NCBI RefSeq assembly: GCF_000400465.1
Contig: NW_008806278.1
Coordinates: forward strand, 372,001-436,000
Reading direction: 5' to 3'
From: Wallemia ichthyophaga EXF-994
Taxonomy: Eukaryota; Basidiomycota; Wallemiomycetes; Wallemiales; Wallemiaceae
Length of the DNA: 64,000 nt
Part shown: piece by piece, positions 11,507 to 21,739 of the stretch
Layout: every line of letters starts with the position of its first letter
Position numbering within the stretch: position 1 is the first letter of the stretch
Program-made: the position numbers and the translations under genes
Notes under the pieces: generated by a model
What the model was told of the DNA's origin: nothing
Databases searched by the model: none
The model's input: the letters and a program-made list of their open reading frames with translations, nothing else

Positions 11507-12063
11507 TTTCTTGTTTTTCAATCTTGTAATTGTAAGTTGATTGCGTTTAAGAAACCATCAGTTCGATCAGCGGGCAGACCTTTTATGGAGCGCATCTAAA
11601 ACATGGCAGAGTTGCCCAGATTCAGGGCACCGTTGAAAAATAGGGGTCTCACCTTCAACCCCGGCCGCTGCCCTAATTAACCTGGGCCGATGAGTAAATT
11701 CTATTTGGCCTAGGGGCAGTTTTTATGCATGGATGAGCAGGGGTAAGGGGCCGTGGTGAGGTTGAGTGGTTTGAGCGCAAATTCCCCCCCAATACAGCTA
11801 AAGCCCGCGAATTAATCTCCCGCCACTCTTAAATATTCAATAAAAGCTTATTCTCCACATGACTAACAACTCTAATTTAATAAACCTTATTCTTGTCTCT
11901 CCCTGCCGTGCATATCGCTTGCAAATTTTTCACGCCGCTTTTGGAAGGTGTACAAAACGCAAATAGAAGGTATTGAATGCATCAGAGGATGTGAAACGAG
12001 GTTATTTCAGTCGATCATTTCTTTTTCCGCTCTCTTTCCAAACACCCTCAAACGCACCCTCAA
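11507..12063. promoter_or_regulatory. divergent promoter region with four AGGGG (STRE-like) boxes
   Basis: 557-nt gap between the HSF-type gene (minus) and a small plus-strand gene. AGGGG occurs at 11642-11646, 11712-11716, 11739-11743 and 11746-11750, all on the plus strand within 110 nt. AGGGG is the core of the stress-response element bound by Msn2/4-type zinc fingers in yeasts; whether it works here is inference. Otherwise no coding signal in this stretch. Confidence 0.4.
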
Positions 12064-12678
12064 ATGAAAATATTCCCAACTTTGGTCGGCATGCATGTCA
12101 TCATAGGTGCTGTCGCCGGGGCATACCTTAACCATAAGGCTGCAACACCAACGTAAATCCATAGCCTTTTGCACAATTCGCTTACAACAAGTCACAGTGC
12201 ACTCCCTCTCTCTGCTCACAGGGGACGTGCGAGCGTCGATCAGAGCTGCGATGCACACAAAGCGGAGCTCACGCAAGCAATGGATGAGGCAGAAGTGTTG
12301 CTATCGATTACAAAGTAGTAAGTAGAACAGAACGCAACTAGACGTATGTTTCAAATCTTAACTCGCATAGTCATCTAAGCGACGCCAATCTGCTGAAGCA
12401 ATATTTCGGAAATTATGGCAATGCCACGCCGAATCCAGTGGAGACCATAAAGGTGGGTGGAAGGAGATACATACTACACTCATATACTAAAATTATCTCC
12501 CATCCAGCAAATGAGCCTTTATGATGCAAGTTACGCGAGCAGCGGCCAACCGCGCGAGAGCTGCAGTGATCCGCGTAAGACACATCTTTATTAAATTTAA
12601 CTTCCGCTTACCATAGGTTTCACTCTCACGTGTAGTGTCATCTTGCGAGAAAGGGGTTATTGCATATTCGGCGAGTAA
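12064..12678 (+). CDS. small intron-rich gene, unknown function
   Basis: Best model: five exons 12064-12152, 12198-12317, 12371-12452, 12508-12574, 12617-12678, giving 139 residues. The N-terminus (PTLVGMHVIIGAVAGAYLNH) is a hydrophobic anchor or signal segment; the middle is hydrophilic; the end has several cysteines. Introns 42-55 nt with standard donors. Intron 1 has two in-frame acceptors 24 nt apart (ends 12197 or 12221), so two isoforms differing by eight residues are possible. Exon 4 and its downstream intron are copied in decayed form at 13399-13500. No family recognised. The last exon could instead be read in another frame and joined to the next model, so the 3' end is uncertain. Confidence 0.4.
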
Positions 12679-12761
12679 GTCTTGCCTGCGTCTGCGTCTT
12701 TCGTCCTCCGTCTCTCGGGCCCACTGATCTGATGAGGGTGAAGCGTCTGTGATAATGACTA

Positions 12762-13192
12762 ATGTATATCACAGTGGATCAAAGCGTCGTAGCTTTCTGC
12801 GATAATTTTTGGAATTACGTTGGGTTAGATGAGGTGTGCAATACCGTCGAAGCAGATGAAGGGTGGGTGAAGGCGGGTATCATTGTGAGTGGACAACTCA
12901 TCGCGCTACTTGGACTTACGTATGTTTTAGATTCACGAACTGTCCCATCAGATCGCTGATACTTCTGATATGTGGGTGGTTTTGCTATGTATTTCCCCTT
13001 GTCTCAACTGACGATTCGTCTGGATACAGCTGCTATGGGATGAGTTGCGTGTTAGATTTGGCAGCCAATAACGCTTCAGCTGCTATTAACAACGCTGATA
13101 ATTACCACTTTTTTTCGTTGGCTGCGTATGCCCTCAACACTACAGGTGATGCTAATTGTACGGCTACTGAAATACCTCAGCAGGAAGCTTGA
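12762..13192 (+). CDS. small gene or 3' part of the previous one, one hydrophobic segment, unknown
   Basis: Model: 12762-12919 and 13030-13192, 106 residues, with one membrane-like segment (AGIIVSGQLIALLGL) after an acidic Cys-containing region, and an Asn/Ala-rich C-terminal part with three more cysteines. The 110-nt intron is longer than usual here and holds GTATGT...ATACAG. Alternatively, exon 12617-12674 spliced via GTAAGT at 12675 to an acceptor at 12773 would fuse this to the upstream gene in a different frame. Nothing ties it to a known family. Confidence 0.35.
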
Positions 13193-13398
13193 GGTGGCAT
13201 GAGGAGGAGTTTATAACTTTGATTGTTATTATATTTCAACTTTCGAAAAATCAATTGCACTGGATTTTTGTACCATAGGATTTATATGTATTTCATTTCT
13301 AGATTAATAAATGGCCTTTCCGAAGCTTAGCATATTCATTGGATATAACGCTATTCCAATTTACACACACATCAAATACACCAGTCTTCCAATGTTTG

Positions 13399-13500
13399 TA
13401 TGATGTAATCTACACAAGCGGCGGCCAAACGGCGCGAGGCTGCAAGGTTCCGCGTCTTGACACCCCTTAATTGAACTCTAGATCCGCTCAGCACTTGCAG
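13399..13500 (+). pseudogene. decayed duplicate of exon 4 plus intron of the 12.06-12.68 kb gene
   Basis: Aligns with 12520-12616: shared blocks include TATGATG, GCGGCCAA, GCGCGAG, GCTGCA, TCCGCGT and GACAC, then an AT-rich stretch and a CCGCT...AG end. In the source gene the block is exon 4 followed by its intron (GTAAGA donor). Here the donor reads GTCTTG, so splicing would be lost, and the reading frame gains stops. The similarity covers about 100 nt and then fades. Confidence 0.55.
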
Positions 13501-13671
13501 ATATTCTGCATGATCGGCCAGAGTTGCCCGCCCGCTCCGTCTGGGGCGACGAAAGCTAATTTTGCTACGAAGCGTGGTTGCGTCATTGGGGTGACGTTTT
13601 AGTAAATGTTATCAGGATATATCTGCGAAAGCTATTCGAGGGCTATCTCAATTGAAGTATCTCAGTTTCTG

Positions 13672-13735
13672 GGATATCTGGAGTATCTGGAGTATCTGGA
13701 GTATCTTAGGTATCTCAACCATCTCAAGCAATCAT
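13672..13735 (+). repeat. short tandem repeat, 9-nt unit TATCTGGAG
   Basis: Three near-perfect copies of TATCTGGAG (from about 13675), flanked by diverged units (TATCTTAGG, TATCTCAAC, CATCTCAAG). Lies about 90-150 nt upstream of the DPH5 start, probably in its promoter. No function evident. Confidence 0.6.
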
Positions 13736-13821
13736 CTACACAGATAAAAGACCCTTAAGTTATGTTCCATTAGTCGTTTTCCTCCACACTCACCACCACA
13801 CCCACTTGCAACAACACGGCC

Positions 13822-14748
13822 ATGCTCTACGTAATTGGATTGGGATTGGCAGACGAGAAGGACATATCAGTAAATGGTTTGGAAGCAGTGAGGAAATCTG
13901 AGCGTGTCTATCTTGAAGCCTACACCTCTATACTTCTTGTGGATGTGCAAAAACTGCAGGATTTCTACGGCAGGGCTGTGACAATAGCTGATAGGGACAT
14001 GGTAGAGACGGAGTCCGAGGAGATTCTATCTCGTGCGAGTGAGGTCGACGTTTCATTCCTCGTTGTTGGCGATCCCTATGGGTGGGTTTATGAGGGAGTG
14101 AGAAGCCTTGCGCAGCTAACGAACGCACCAAACAGCGCAACAACACACACTGATCTTCTCCTGCGGGCCAGAAATGCAGGTGTGCCTACACGCGTGTTCC
14201 ACAACGCAAGCATCATGAATGCGGCTGGCGCTTCTGGTCTGCAGCTCTACAACTTTGGCCAGACGATCAGTATTCCGTTCTTCACAGAAACGTGGAAACC
14301 ATCCAGTTTTGTCGAGCGCATTGCTGAGAACATGCGCATTGGCGCTCATACACTCCTACTACTCGATATTAAGGTAAAGGAGCAGTCGGTGGAGAATCTG
14401 GCAAGGGGAAGGAAGATATTCGAGCCTCCACGGTACATGAGTGTGAGTAGGGCGGTGGAGCAGCTCCTCACTCTCCTCGATGAGAAAGCTGAGGGATATA
14501 GCGAGGACGCTTACACACGCGAAACGCTCGCTGTTAGTCTTTCGAGAGTAGGCGCTGAACAGCAGGTCATCAAGGCGGGCACTCTGAGGGAATTGGCGGA
14601 GGTGGATGAGGATGCGTTTGGTCCACCACTCCACTCTTTGATTTTGGTGGGTAAGAGACTGCATGATCTGGAGGCTGAGTTTGGAGAGGCTTTTGCTGTT
14701 GGAAATGGTTGGAAAGAGGGCTGTAAGAAGCTGGTGCAGCATGTGTAG
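13822..14748 (+). CDS. DPH5: diphthine methyl ester synthase
   Basis: Uninterrupted 308-codon frame, the length typical of eukaryotic Dph5. It begins [16 protein letters not shown] and has GDPYGWV-like and [20 protein letters not shown] blocks, the SAM-binding tetrapyrrole-methylase fold. The enzyme methylates the modified histidine of elongation factor 2 in the cytosol, an early step of diphthamide synthesis. The family motif usually reads GDPFGATTH near residue 80; here it is [10 protein letters not shown], so this loop is divergent. Start is the first ATG. No introns seen. Confidence 0.92.
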   Translation: MLYVIGLGLADEKDISVNGLEAVRKSERVYLEAYTSILLVDVQKLQDFYGRAVTIADRDMVETESEEILSRASEVDVSFLVVGDPYGWVYEGVRSLAQLTNAPNSATTHTDLLLRARNAGVPTRVFHNASIMNAAGASGLQLYNFGQTISIPFFTETWKPSSFVERIAENMRIGAHTLLLLDIKVKEQSVENLARGRKIFEPPRYMSVSRAVEQLLTLLDEKAEGYSEDAYTRETLAVSLSRVGAEQQVIKAGTLRELAEVDEDAFGPPLHSLILVGKRLHDLEAEFGEAFAVGNGWKEGCKKLVQHV

Positions 14749-15072
14749 ATGTATAGATATTTACTAAACGTATAAACTTTTATTACAAAAGAAATCCGTG
14801 CACCACTGTCTGATAAAGGTCACATAATATAAAAGTAATGCAGCGAGCTTCGCGTTTGTTGCAAATCTCAGATCTCACAGAGATATCAAGACAGATGCAG
14901 CAATGGTCTTGATAATCCCATAAAACCACCAGCTCATAATTCTTCAACCATCCGCATATCGTTATCCTTTAAAACTGTGACGTAGACACAGACTGAGCTA
15001 CTATTGAATGACGTCATATGGAGTGCGTCACACTTGGATTAATCTGAGGTAACCATTTTAATACAAACAACC
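14749..15072. promoter_or_regulatory. intergenic region with a palindromic CRE site
   Basis: 324 nt without a gene. ATGACGTCAT at 15008-15017 contains the full CREB/ATF palindrome TGACGTCA, 56 nt before the next ATG, and a half site (GTGACGTAG) lies near 14978. Likely the promoter of the following mitochondrial-protein gene; function inferred. Confidence 0.45.
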
Positions 15073-15619
15073 ATGTTCTCAAGATCAGCATTAAGAGTAG
15101 CACGCACACAAACAGCTCGCAGATACAGCACAGCACCAAACGAAGGTGGCTCTGCTCTGCCTAAGTTGCTCCTCGCTGGTGCAGTTGCCGGCGGTGGATA
15201 GTAAGTGGGCCGCGTTAAACTCAAGCTCAACTAACAACACACACAGCTACTACTATACATCGCAAAACGGCGAAGAAGCCCAAATCGAAAAGGCTAAGAA
15301 GGAGGCAATGGATGCTGCAGACAAGAGCAAAAGCGCTGCAGGTGGATACGTCGACTCAGCCAAGAGCGCAGCTTCATCAGGTTACGACGAGGCTGTGAAG
15401 AAGGCAGAAGCAGCTTATACGGATGTTCGCAGTCGCGCCAATAGCTCAGCCAGCGATGTTAAAGCAGAAGCGGAGAATGCTTATGCTAAGGCGTTAGGCT
15501 CAGCTAGCTCACTCACTGGTGACGTTAAAGAAAAGCTTGATAAGAAGTATGCTACAGCTAGAAAGGATCAAGGTGTCGACAAAGGAAAGAGCTGGTGGGG
15601 ATGGCTCACTGGAAAGTAA
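15073..15619 (+). CDS. small mitochondrial membrane-anchored, Ala/Lys/Glu-rich protein
   Basis: Two exons, 15073-15200 and 15247-15619; 166 residues. The N-terminus MFSRSALRVARTQTARRYST is a clear mitochondrial presequence, followed by a short hydrophobic stretch (LLLAGAVAGGGYYYY). The remaining ~110 residues are low-complexity helical sequence rich in Ala, Lys, Glu, Ser and Asp, resembling LEA-like or ATP-synthase-stalk-like helices, and end in KSWWGWLTGK. The layout (presequence, one membrane segment, helical domain) resembles the N-terminus of MICOS subunit Mic60, but the protein is far too short. Function not recognised. Confidence 0.7.
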
Positions 15620-15659
15620 AAGTGTTTAGAAAATGTTGAAATTGAAGAAAACGATGCAT

Positions 15660-16025
15660 TTATTGATTTTGTAATTGACCATGCCTGTCTCTCTCCTTTG
15701 AGCCTTCTTTAATATCAAGTACGTCAGTCGAGCGATAATTTTGCTTATCAAACGTGTTAATAGATGAAATAACGAGTTTAAGATTATCTAGAAAAGCGTT
15801 TGTAGATGTTCGTAGAGTTCTGAGCGACACAGCTGAAAACGTTCTTGATTTTAGTGAGTTTTGATAGGATTTGAGTGGATTTGATACGTACGTCACAAGC
15901 GTGGCTTGGTCAACACTAATAGAACGACTAACATATTCAGGTTTGAGTTCGTTATCAACGTCGAGTACATTCTTAACGATAAGTGGGTGACTGCAGGGTG
16001 TACGTATGGTACTTATGGGGAGCAT
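15660..16025 (-). CDS. PCC1: KEOPS/EKC complex subunit Pcc1
   Basis: Single-exon frame of 121 codons. DVDNELKPEYVSRSISVD, then LRTLRTSTNAFLDNLKLV near the C-terminus, match the Pcc1/LAGE3 fold. Pcc1 is the dimerisation subunit of the KEOPS complex that makes N6-threonylcarbamoyl-adenosine on tRNA. Between the two conserved blocks sits an ~18-residue insertion (VSNPLKSYQNSLKSRTFS) unusual for the family; its DNA has donor-like GTACGT and ends TTTTCAG, but splicing there would break the frame. Divergent from USO1, start codons 93 nt apart. Confidence 0.8.
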   Translation of the reverse strand: MLPISTIRTPCSHPLIVKNVLDVDNELKPEYVSRSISVDQATLVTYVSNPLKSYQNSLKSRTFSAVSLRTLRTSTNAFLDNLKLVISSINTFDKQNYRSTDVLDIKEGSKERDRHGQLQNQ

Positions 16026-16118
16026 TAGATAAATCCATTAAAAAGAACAAAACACACATGTGATGCATTTTCAGTCAAGAATATACGTGATGGACGTAAC
16101 CCTTGTGCCAACACAACG

Positions 16119-19100
16119 ATGAGCTTATTCGGATTAGTTGATAAATTTAATAATGCCCTGGTTAATAGCAATCTCAGTGAAATAAACGTAAATGGTGTTA
16201 TTTCTACTGTAAAGGAAAATATAATTGAGCGTGTTGATGTCAAATCGCAGCTGCTAACTATTAAATCCCTTAATAAGGATTTTAATAGTCTGGTAGCTTC
16301 AAATTTACTAGTACCTCTCCTAGATCTTTTAAATTCCATTGAAAACAGCCAATTAGAGCTACTATTGGATACTCTTCTTTGTATATTCGAATTGTCAACT
16401 AAATCAACAAAGCTGATCTTATCTAATGGTAAAATTGGTCTTTTGCTTGGAATCTTAACTTCAAACAGCTCATCCTACGCTAAACTCTACACAATTCAAA
16501 TACTAAACATCCTTCTAATCAACTTCAAGTCCCTCACTATCAACCAGCTCATTTCTCATAACGGCCTTTCTAACCTAATTCAACTCCTTGACTATTCCAA
16601 CTTTATCCGATCTGAGACAATCATAATTCTTCTCTACATCACTGATTTTAACTCTGAATTACAAAAGATTGCTGCTTTTGAAGGTATTTTTGATAAGCTC
16701 TTCAATATTATCCTCACTGAAGGCGCTATCGATGGTGGTATCCTCGTCCAAGACTGCCTACACTGTATTCAAAATTTGCTCAGATACAATTCCTCAAACA
16801 TTTCCTTCTTTAGAGAAATGGGTTTTGTTAAAAACCTCAGTTACTCTCTCTCTTACTCTCCTGAAAACTTGGACAGCTTCTGCTTGCAGTATTGGTCTGA
16901 ACAGAAAGTTATAAACGCTGCTATCGTCATTGATATCGTACGTATCATCGCTGGTCTTGGTAATAGGCAGGGTAATTTGGTGCGTATTCTCCTTTTTTTT
17001 TCTTTGGAGAAACCCCCTCACACACAACAGGCAATTCTTCAATCAGGTCTTACACAATGTCTTATCGACCTCTCCCTCTCTTCCAACGCTCCAATCACCC
17101 TCAAAGCACAAACTTTGACTGCCCTAACTTCCATCTTCTCCACATCGCCTCAGAATCAGCATCTCTTTACACACTCCCAAACCCAACCTATCCTCAACTC
17201 AGAAGCATACGCAGCCGGCTACCTAAAGCTCCCACCGCGTCTAGCCACAATCTCTCTCATAGATATAGCTTTAAATGGAGAATCAGGTGACGAGAACAGG
17301 ATGGTAGATGATGTTGACTCGCTCAAAGGCCACAATCTAATGCTCCAGGTGGCCGCACTCACTGCGTTCGAGAGCCTCATCACATCCAATGACACGCTCA
17401 AGCTCGAGATCATAGCCAGTATGTCTCACTCCCACCACACACTCAACTACGATGGCTCGCTCACGCACACGGCCGGCTCACTCCTGCTCGAAGCCCTGTC
17501 CACCTTGCCTGATGGGGAGGGTGAGAGTGCTGGAGGTGCTTCCGACGGCGCCCTCATCTCTCAGAAAGTCTTCTTCGCCAGCCTCATCATGACCCACATA
17601 CTGCGCTACTCGGAAGATGCAAAGGCGATGGCACGCAATGTGCCCTTCACGGAGAGTGGCGAAACTAGCGAGAGCGGTGATGAAGAATCCATCAGCCTCC
17701 TTCATGGCATCTTCGGCAATCTTACCGTCTGTGCACGTGAGCGAGCAGCTGCCGATGCGCGTGCGCGCGCCGCCGAGTTCTCTTCCATCAACCGCGGCGA
17801 GGGAGGTGAGGATGAGAGAGAAGGTGAGCTGGGAGAGAAAGCGATGAAGAATCGCGACGAGAAAGAGGAAGAGGAACACGATAGCGTTGACAGCGGCAAC
17901 AACAACAATACCCACACCGACTGGACGCGACTTACCACTTCCTATCTGATCCTGCTCAGTGTGTGGGTATGGGAGTCGCCTCGCACGGTGAGCGACATAC
18001 TGCGCGAATCGTCCAACCTCCAGCTCTTGATTCAGCCCATTAAGCACAGCGGGGTTGATGCGCTCATACAGGGACTGTGCGCTTTCACGCTCGCCGCTAT
18101 ATACAGATATAACACGGAGGCACACGCCGAAGTGACTAAGACAGATCTACACACTCTCATTCACAAGCAGGTTGGCGTCGATAACGTCATACAGTCTCTC
18201 GCGCGTTTCAGAGCTGATAGACGGTTCGGACGCGTGAGCTCACCCGATGACTCACTCATGCTGGCTGAGAATCCTCACGATGAGGGGTGGTGGTTCGACT
18301 GGCATTATGTGGAGTTTTTCAAGGGTTCGTTCATGGCCGTGCAGAGGAGTGTGGTGAGGGAGGATGTGGAGGATGTGGAGGATGTGGGAGAAAATAAGGA
18401 AGTGCTCCCAAGCAGCCACCCACCTGCCCGCATAGATGCACATGTAGATGCAGATACGGATGCGGACGCCTCTGCGGAATACAAGAAGGCGTTGGAGGAG
18501 AAAGACGCACTCGTCGAGTCTCTCAGACAGCGCATCGAGGAGGTTAAAGTGCAGTACGCAAATTGTGAAATGGAAGCAGAACGAGTGGTGAGTTTGAGTT
18601 TTTGTATGGGTGTAGGAGTAGAAAAGCTAACACTGCCCAGAACAGCGAACTCGGCGATGCTAGGAGCAAGCTGCAGGTACTGTGGGAGCAGGGCTCGCCG
18701 GAGTCAGCAGCCCTCAGAACTGACCTCGCTGAGAGAGTTGAGCGCGAGGAGGTTGCGAGAAGAGAGGTGGAACGGCTAACGAAGGAGATTGAGAATATTA
18801 AGGAGAATGAGGCAGGAAATAGGGCAGAGTATGAAGCCAGCCTCAAAGCTGAATACGATTACAAGCTCAAAACATCTACCGACACCCTCAATGACACCCT
18901 CACTGCTAAAACTTCCCAGGCTGACGAACTTGAAAGACAGCTTTCTGAGGCAAAAGCACAAAACGAATCTCTTAAGCATACACATACCTCAGAGATCCAT
19001 GCTTTGACCAATAACAATACCACTCTCAATAACGAAAATAACACTCTGAAGTCACAGGCTGCAGATAATGAGAACTCACAAAAGGAGCTTGAAGATTTGT

Positions 19101-19198
19101 TGGTATTGCTCGAGGATATCACCTCGAAGCGTGCAATGGATAAAACAAAAATGAGACATGCTGGATGGGACGTCAGCGATGATGAGGAAGATGAGTAG
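16119..19198 (+). CDS. USO1: golgin / vesicle-tethering factor Uso1 (p115)
   Basis: Two exons, 16119-18587 and 18641-19198; ~1,008 residues. Residues ~1-700 form an armadillo-like head with the p115 signatures AFEGIFDKLFNIILTEGAIDGG and QDCLHCIQNLL; residues ~770-1000 are a coiled coil (ELERQLSEAKAQNESL) and the protein ends in an acidic tail, SDDEEDE, as in p115. Uso1 tethers ER-derived COPII vesicles at the Golgi. A 51-nt stretch, 16980-17030 (GTGCGT...CAACAG), is intron-like and a multiple of three, so it may be spliced, leaving 991 residues. The coiled coil is much shorter than in yeast Uso1. The segment at residues ~540-600 is acidic and repetitive. Confidence 0.9.
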
Positions 19199-19909
19199 GG
19201 CAAAATGTATCGATAATTGATTGATTTTATGTATTTTAAATATTTAAGCAAATTCTCAGCATAATAGCAATATTTGAACTTGGGAAGCCTACTAACTTTT
19301 ATGCTATCGATTGGCATCAGCAGTGTTTCAATCGATAAGAGAGTGTTATGGATGGCTAGGAGTGTCGAAATAAAAGAGGGAAAAATAAACATTTGTAGTG
19401 AAGTGTATGTTCCACGAAGATATGACTTCCTGGAGAACATGTCCTACACTTCACTCGATTACAGCCAGCGGAGTCAAAGACTCGATGAAAGCAAGGTATC
19501 TTCACTGTGCTTGTCTAGTTAAATTAAAGAGGAGAAACGTTGATTCCTTTAAACCAGCTCAGATATAAAACAGTACGGTAATATTATTGAAGAGACTACG
19601 CAGAAATGTTAAGACTTCAAAAGCAGAAAGCCACGCTCATGAAGAAGAACGTGAACCTAAAGATTCTTTGATCAAACGCAGTAATCCAAAGCTTGATTGT
19701 TTGAATACAAACGCTTTCGACTTTATTCAAGCAGACTCAGAATAACGTCATCTATGATCAGAGTGATGGTATCACATGGATGAATAGCTCAAATGGCTCG
19801 AATTCGATTTGTATTGGTAATTGATCAAGATACTTGGGATGGTTTTAATATGCTTCAATTTCTTTGATTCTCTACACACGCACTCTCTGTCACACATCCA
19901 TCAATTATA
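19199..19909. other. 711-nt gap, possible small gene only
   Basis: Between USO1 and the DUF1772 gene. Apart from the uncertain spliced frame at 19439-19745, nothing coding or RNA-like was recognised; the region is AT-rich. Confidence 0.45.
19439..19745 (+). CDS. possible small spliced gene, unresolved
   Basis: Starts ATG with MSYTSLDYSQRSQRLDESK, then GTATCT (possible donor at 19496). A later frame ends SNPKLDCLNTNAFDFIQADSE before TAA at 19743-19745; its codon composition looks coding. I could not find one splice pattern that joins both cleanly: the obvious acceptor at 19576 gives the wrong phase. It may be a real small gene with a further intron, or two unrelated pieces. Confidence 0.25.
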
Positions 19910-20377
19910 ATGTCGAAACCCTCAATTCTTCTAGCTCTCGGCACTGGCTTTGCTGGTATCACCACAGGATTTACAGCATCCTGGCCATTAATATGGTACT
20001 CGCCTTTGTCCAATGCAAGCAACTCCAACACAGTGAAATTACTACACCATTCCTATAAGAATGCTGTCAAGACGATTCCACCGCTAGTACTCACAGCTAC
20101 TGCTTGCTTCTCTGTGTCTGCGTATCTATCTAACCGCGCTGTCTTGTCAGCCCCAGCCATTCTCATCTTCTCTCTCTTCCCTTACACACGCATCTTCGTC
20201 TTGCCCGTGAACAAGAAGCTCTTCAAGAAGACAAATGAGCCTGAAGGCGTCGTGGACCGAGACAACACCGTCAACGCTTTGCTGTATAAATGGATGCTCA
20301 TTCACTGCGGAAGAATCGCGCTTGCTGCAGCCAGTACAACTCTTGGCTTCGTGCAACTCTTGCAACTTATCAAGTAA
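19910..20377 (+). CDS. DUF1772 (anthrone-oxygenase-like) membrane protein
   Basis: Single-exon 155-codon frame with four hydrophobic segments (about residues 5-25, 55-75, 80-98, 132-152), the pattern of small DUF1772 proteins. The second helix region is preceded by SYKNAVKTIPPL and the last by a conserved-looking WMLIHCGRIAL. Some relatives are oxygenases in polyketide synthesis, but no such cluster surrounds this one, so only the fold family is claimed. The 3' end is 55 nt from convergent ECM31. Confidence 0.72.
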   Translation: MSKPSILLALGTGFAGITTGFTASWPLIWYSPLSNASNSNTVKLLHHSYKNAVKTIPPLVLTATACFSVSAYLSNRAVLSAPAILIFSLFPYTRIFVLPVNKKLFKKTNEPEGVVDRDNTVNALLYKWMLIHCGRIALAAASTTLGFVQLLQLIK

Positions 20378-20432
20378 TCAATACATGTATACAAAGCACA
20401 TTGTATACATAGCACATTGTACACATAACACT

Positions 20433-21495
20433 CTACTCCTGCTGCCTTTCTTTCTTCTCTATATGCTCACGTATTTCGTTCCACTTGCTTTCCTCGATAG
20501 TGTACGACTCTTCCGCACTGGGGAAGTCTCTTGCGCGCACGCTCTGCGCATAACTCTCAATAGCCTCACCAGTTGCACCGCCAACGTCGCCGAACACCCT
20601 TACAAACCTCGGCCTGAAAGCGTCGAAAGCGCCTACCATGTCATTCTGCACGAGCACCTGTCCATCAGTACCCCCACCCGCGCCAATGCCGATAGTGGGT
20701 ACCTTGAGACGCTCAGTGATGTAATCACCCAGCTGCGGTGGTACAGCTTCGAGAAGAACTGCAAAAGCGCCTGCTTCCTGCACGGCTTTACAATCCTCTA
20801 CGATCGACAGCGCACTGCCCGCCGTCTTGCCCTGTACCCTGAACCCAGAAGTCTGCGTAGCACGCTGAGGCTGTAAACCAGCATGTGCAATAACCGGAAC
20901 ACCCGCATCGACGACCTTTGCGATAACACGCGCCTCCTTGGCTCCCCCTTCAATCTTCACTCCATCCACGCCCCCTTCGCGCACGAGTCGGATCGCTGCA
21001 CCTACCGCCGCCTCGTCAGATAGACCCACATACCCGAAAGGGATATCAGCGATAATGAGCGGCGTACTCGCACCCCGACTGACCGCCTTGCAGTGGTGGA
21101 TCATCTCGTCGAGTGTGAGTTGCGAGGTGGAGGTGTAGCCAAGTGCAGTGAACGCTAGACTATCACCGACGAGTGCTATGTTTATCCCGTCCTGTGTTGT
21201 GTGCGTGTGCTCAATGTTCTTCGCCGTCGGATAATCATAACACGTTAACACAGTTATCGGCATATGCTGCTTCTTGAGCTTGTTGAGACTGCTAATCGTG
21301 ACCTTCCGCGCTGTTTGGAGGGTGAGTTGGTGTGTCTGTGTGCGTGCAATTCAACCCACGCTTCTCTATCGCTTTGCTCATTTGGCGGAGTTGGATGAGG
21401 TGGCTGCGTTGGCTGCGTTGGCTACCTTGAATTCCATGAGAGGCTTTGCCGCTAACTGCTTCTCGCACTCCTTGCAGTCCTCTTTTTAGCATCAT
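20433..21495 (-). CDS. ECM31: 3-methyl-2-oxobutanoate (ketopantoate) hydroxymethyltransferase
   Basis: Exons 21495-21360 and 21310-20433; 337 residues. Catalyses the first committed step to pantothenate and coenzyme A, from alpha-ketoisovalerate and methylene-THF. PanB motifs: TCYDYPTAK, VGDSLAF, DIPFGYVG, KIEGG, HAGLQPQ and GIGAGGGTDGQVLV. The first ~45 residues are basic and poor in acidic residues (MMLKRGLQGVREAVSGK), suggesting mitochondrial import as in other fungi. The 49-nt intron (GTGGGT...AAACAG) joins AIEK to PRKVTISSLNKLKKQH, the expected N-terminus of the barrel. Start taken at the ATG at 21495. Confidence 0.92.
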
Positions 21496-21739
21496 TGCGT
21501 TGCTCGCTGGGAAGAGAGAAGACGGCGATCATACGATAACCGAGAAGCCAAGTTATAAATTTCGACAGACTTACAGATTCGAAGCTTCTTTCAAACTCAT
21601 ATTTCTCCGATTCAAAGCCTCGTAAGACCACTAACAAGGTCACTTGGTTCTACGGCACACTGTAAGACATTCCTGCCAGAAACAAGCATAAAAAAGCATC
21701 ATAACAGTTGAAAGAGAGGAAATCTAGCAAGACCGCGTC

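Larger units (their letters stand above)
13193..13821. other. intergenic region with a decayed exon copy and a short tandem repeat
   Basis: No intact gene. It contains the exon/intron fragment at 13399-13500 and a run of TATCTGGAG-like units at 13672-13735 (described separately), then a CT-rich stretch just upstream of DPH5. Confidence 0.55.

Noticed and set aside
15845-15900. Intron in PCC1 (GTACGT...TTTTCAG)
   Set aside because: Splicing there gives the wrong phase, and the unspliced frame joins both conserved Pcc1 blocks.
17478-18125. 215-codon minus-strand ORF opposite USO1
   Set aside because: Lies wholly inside the well-supported USO1 coding exon; composition mirrors the sense codons and no domain is visible.
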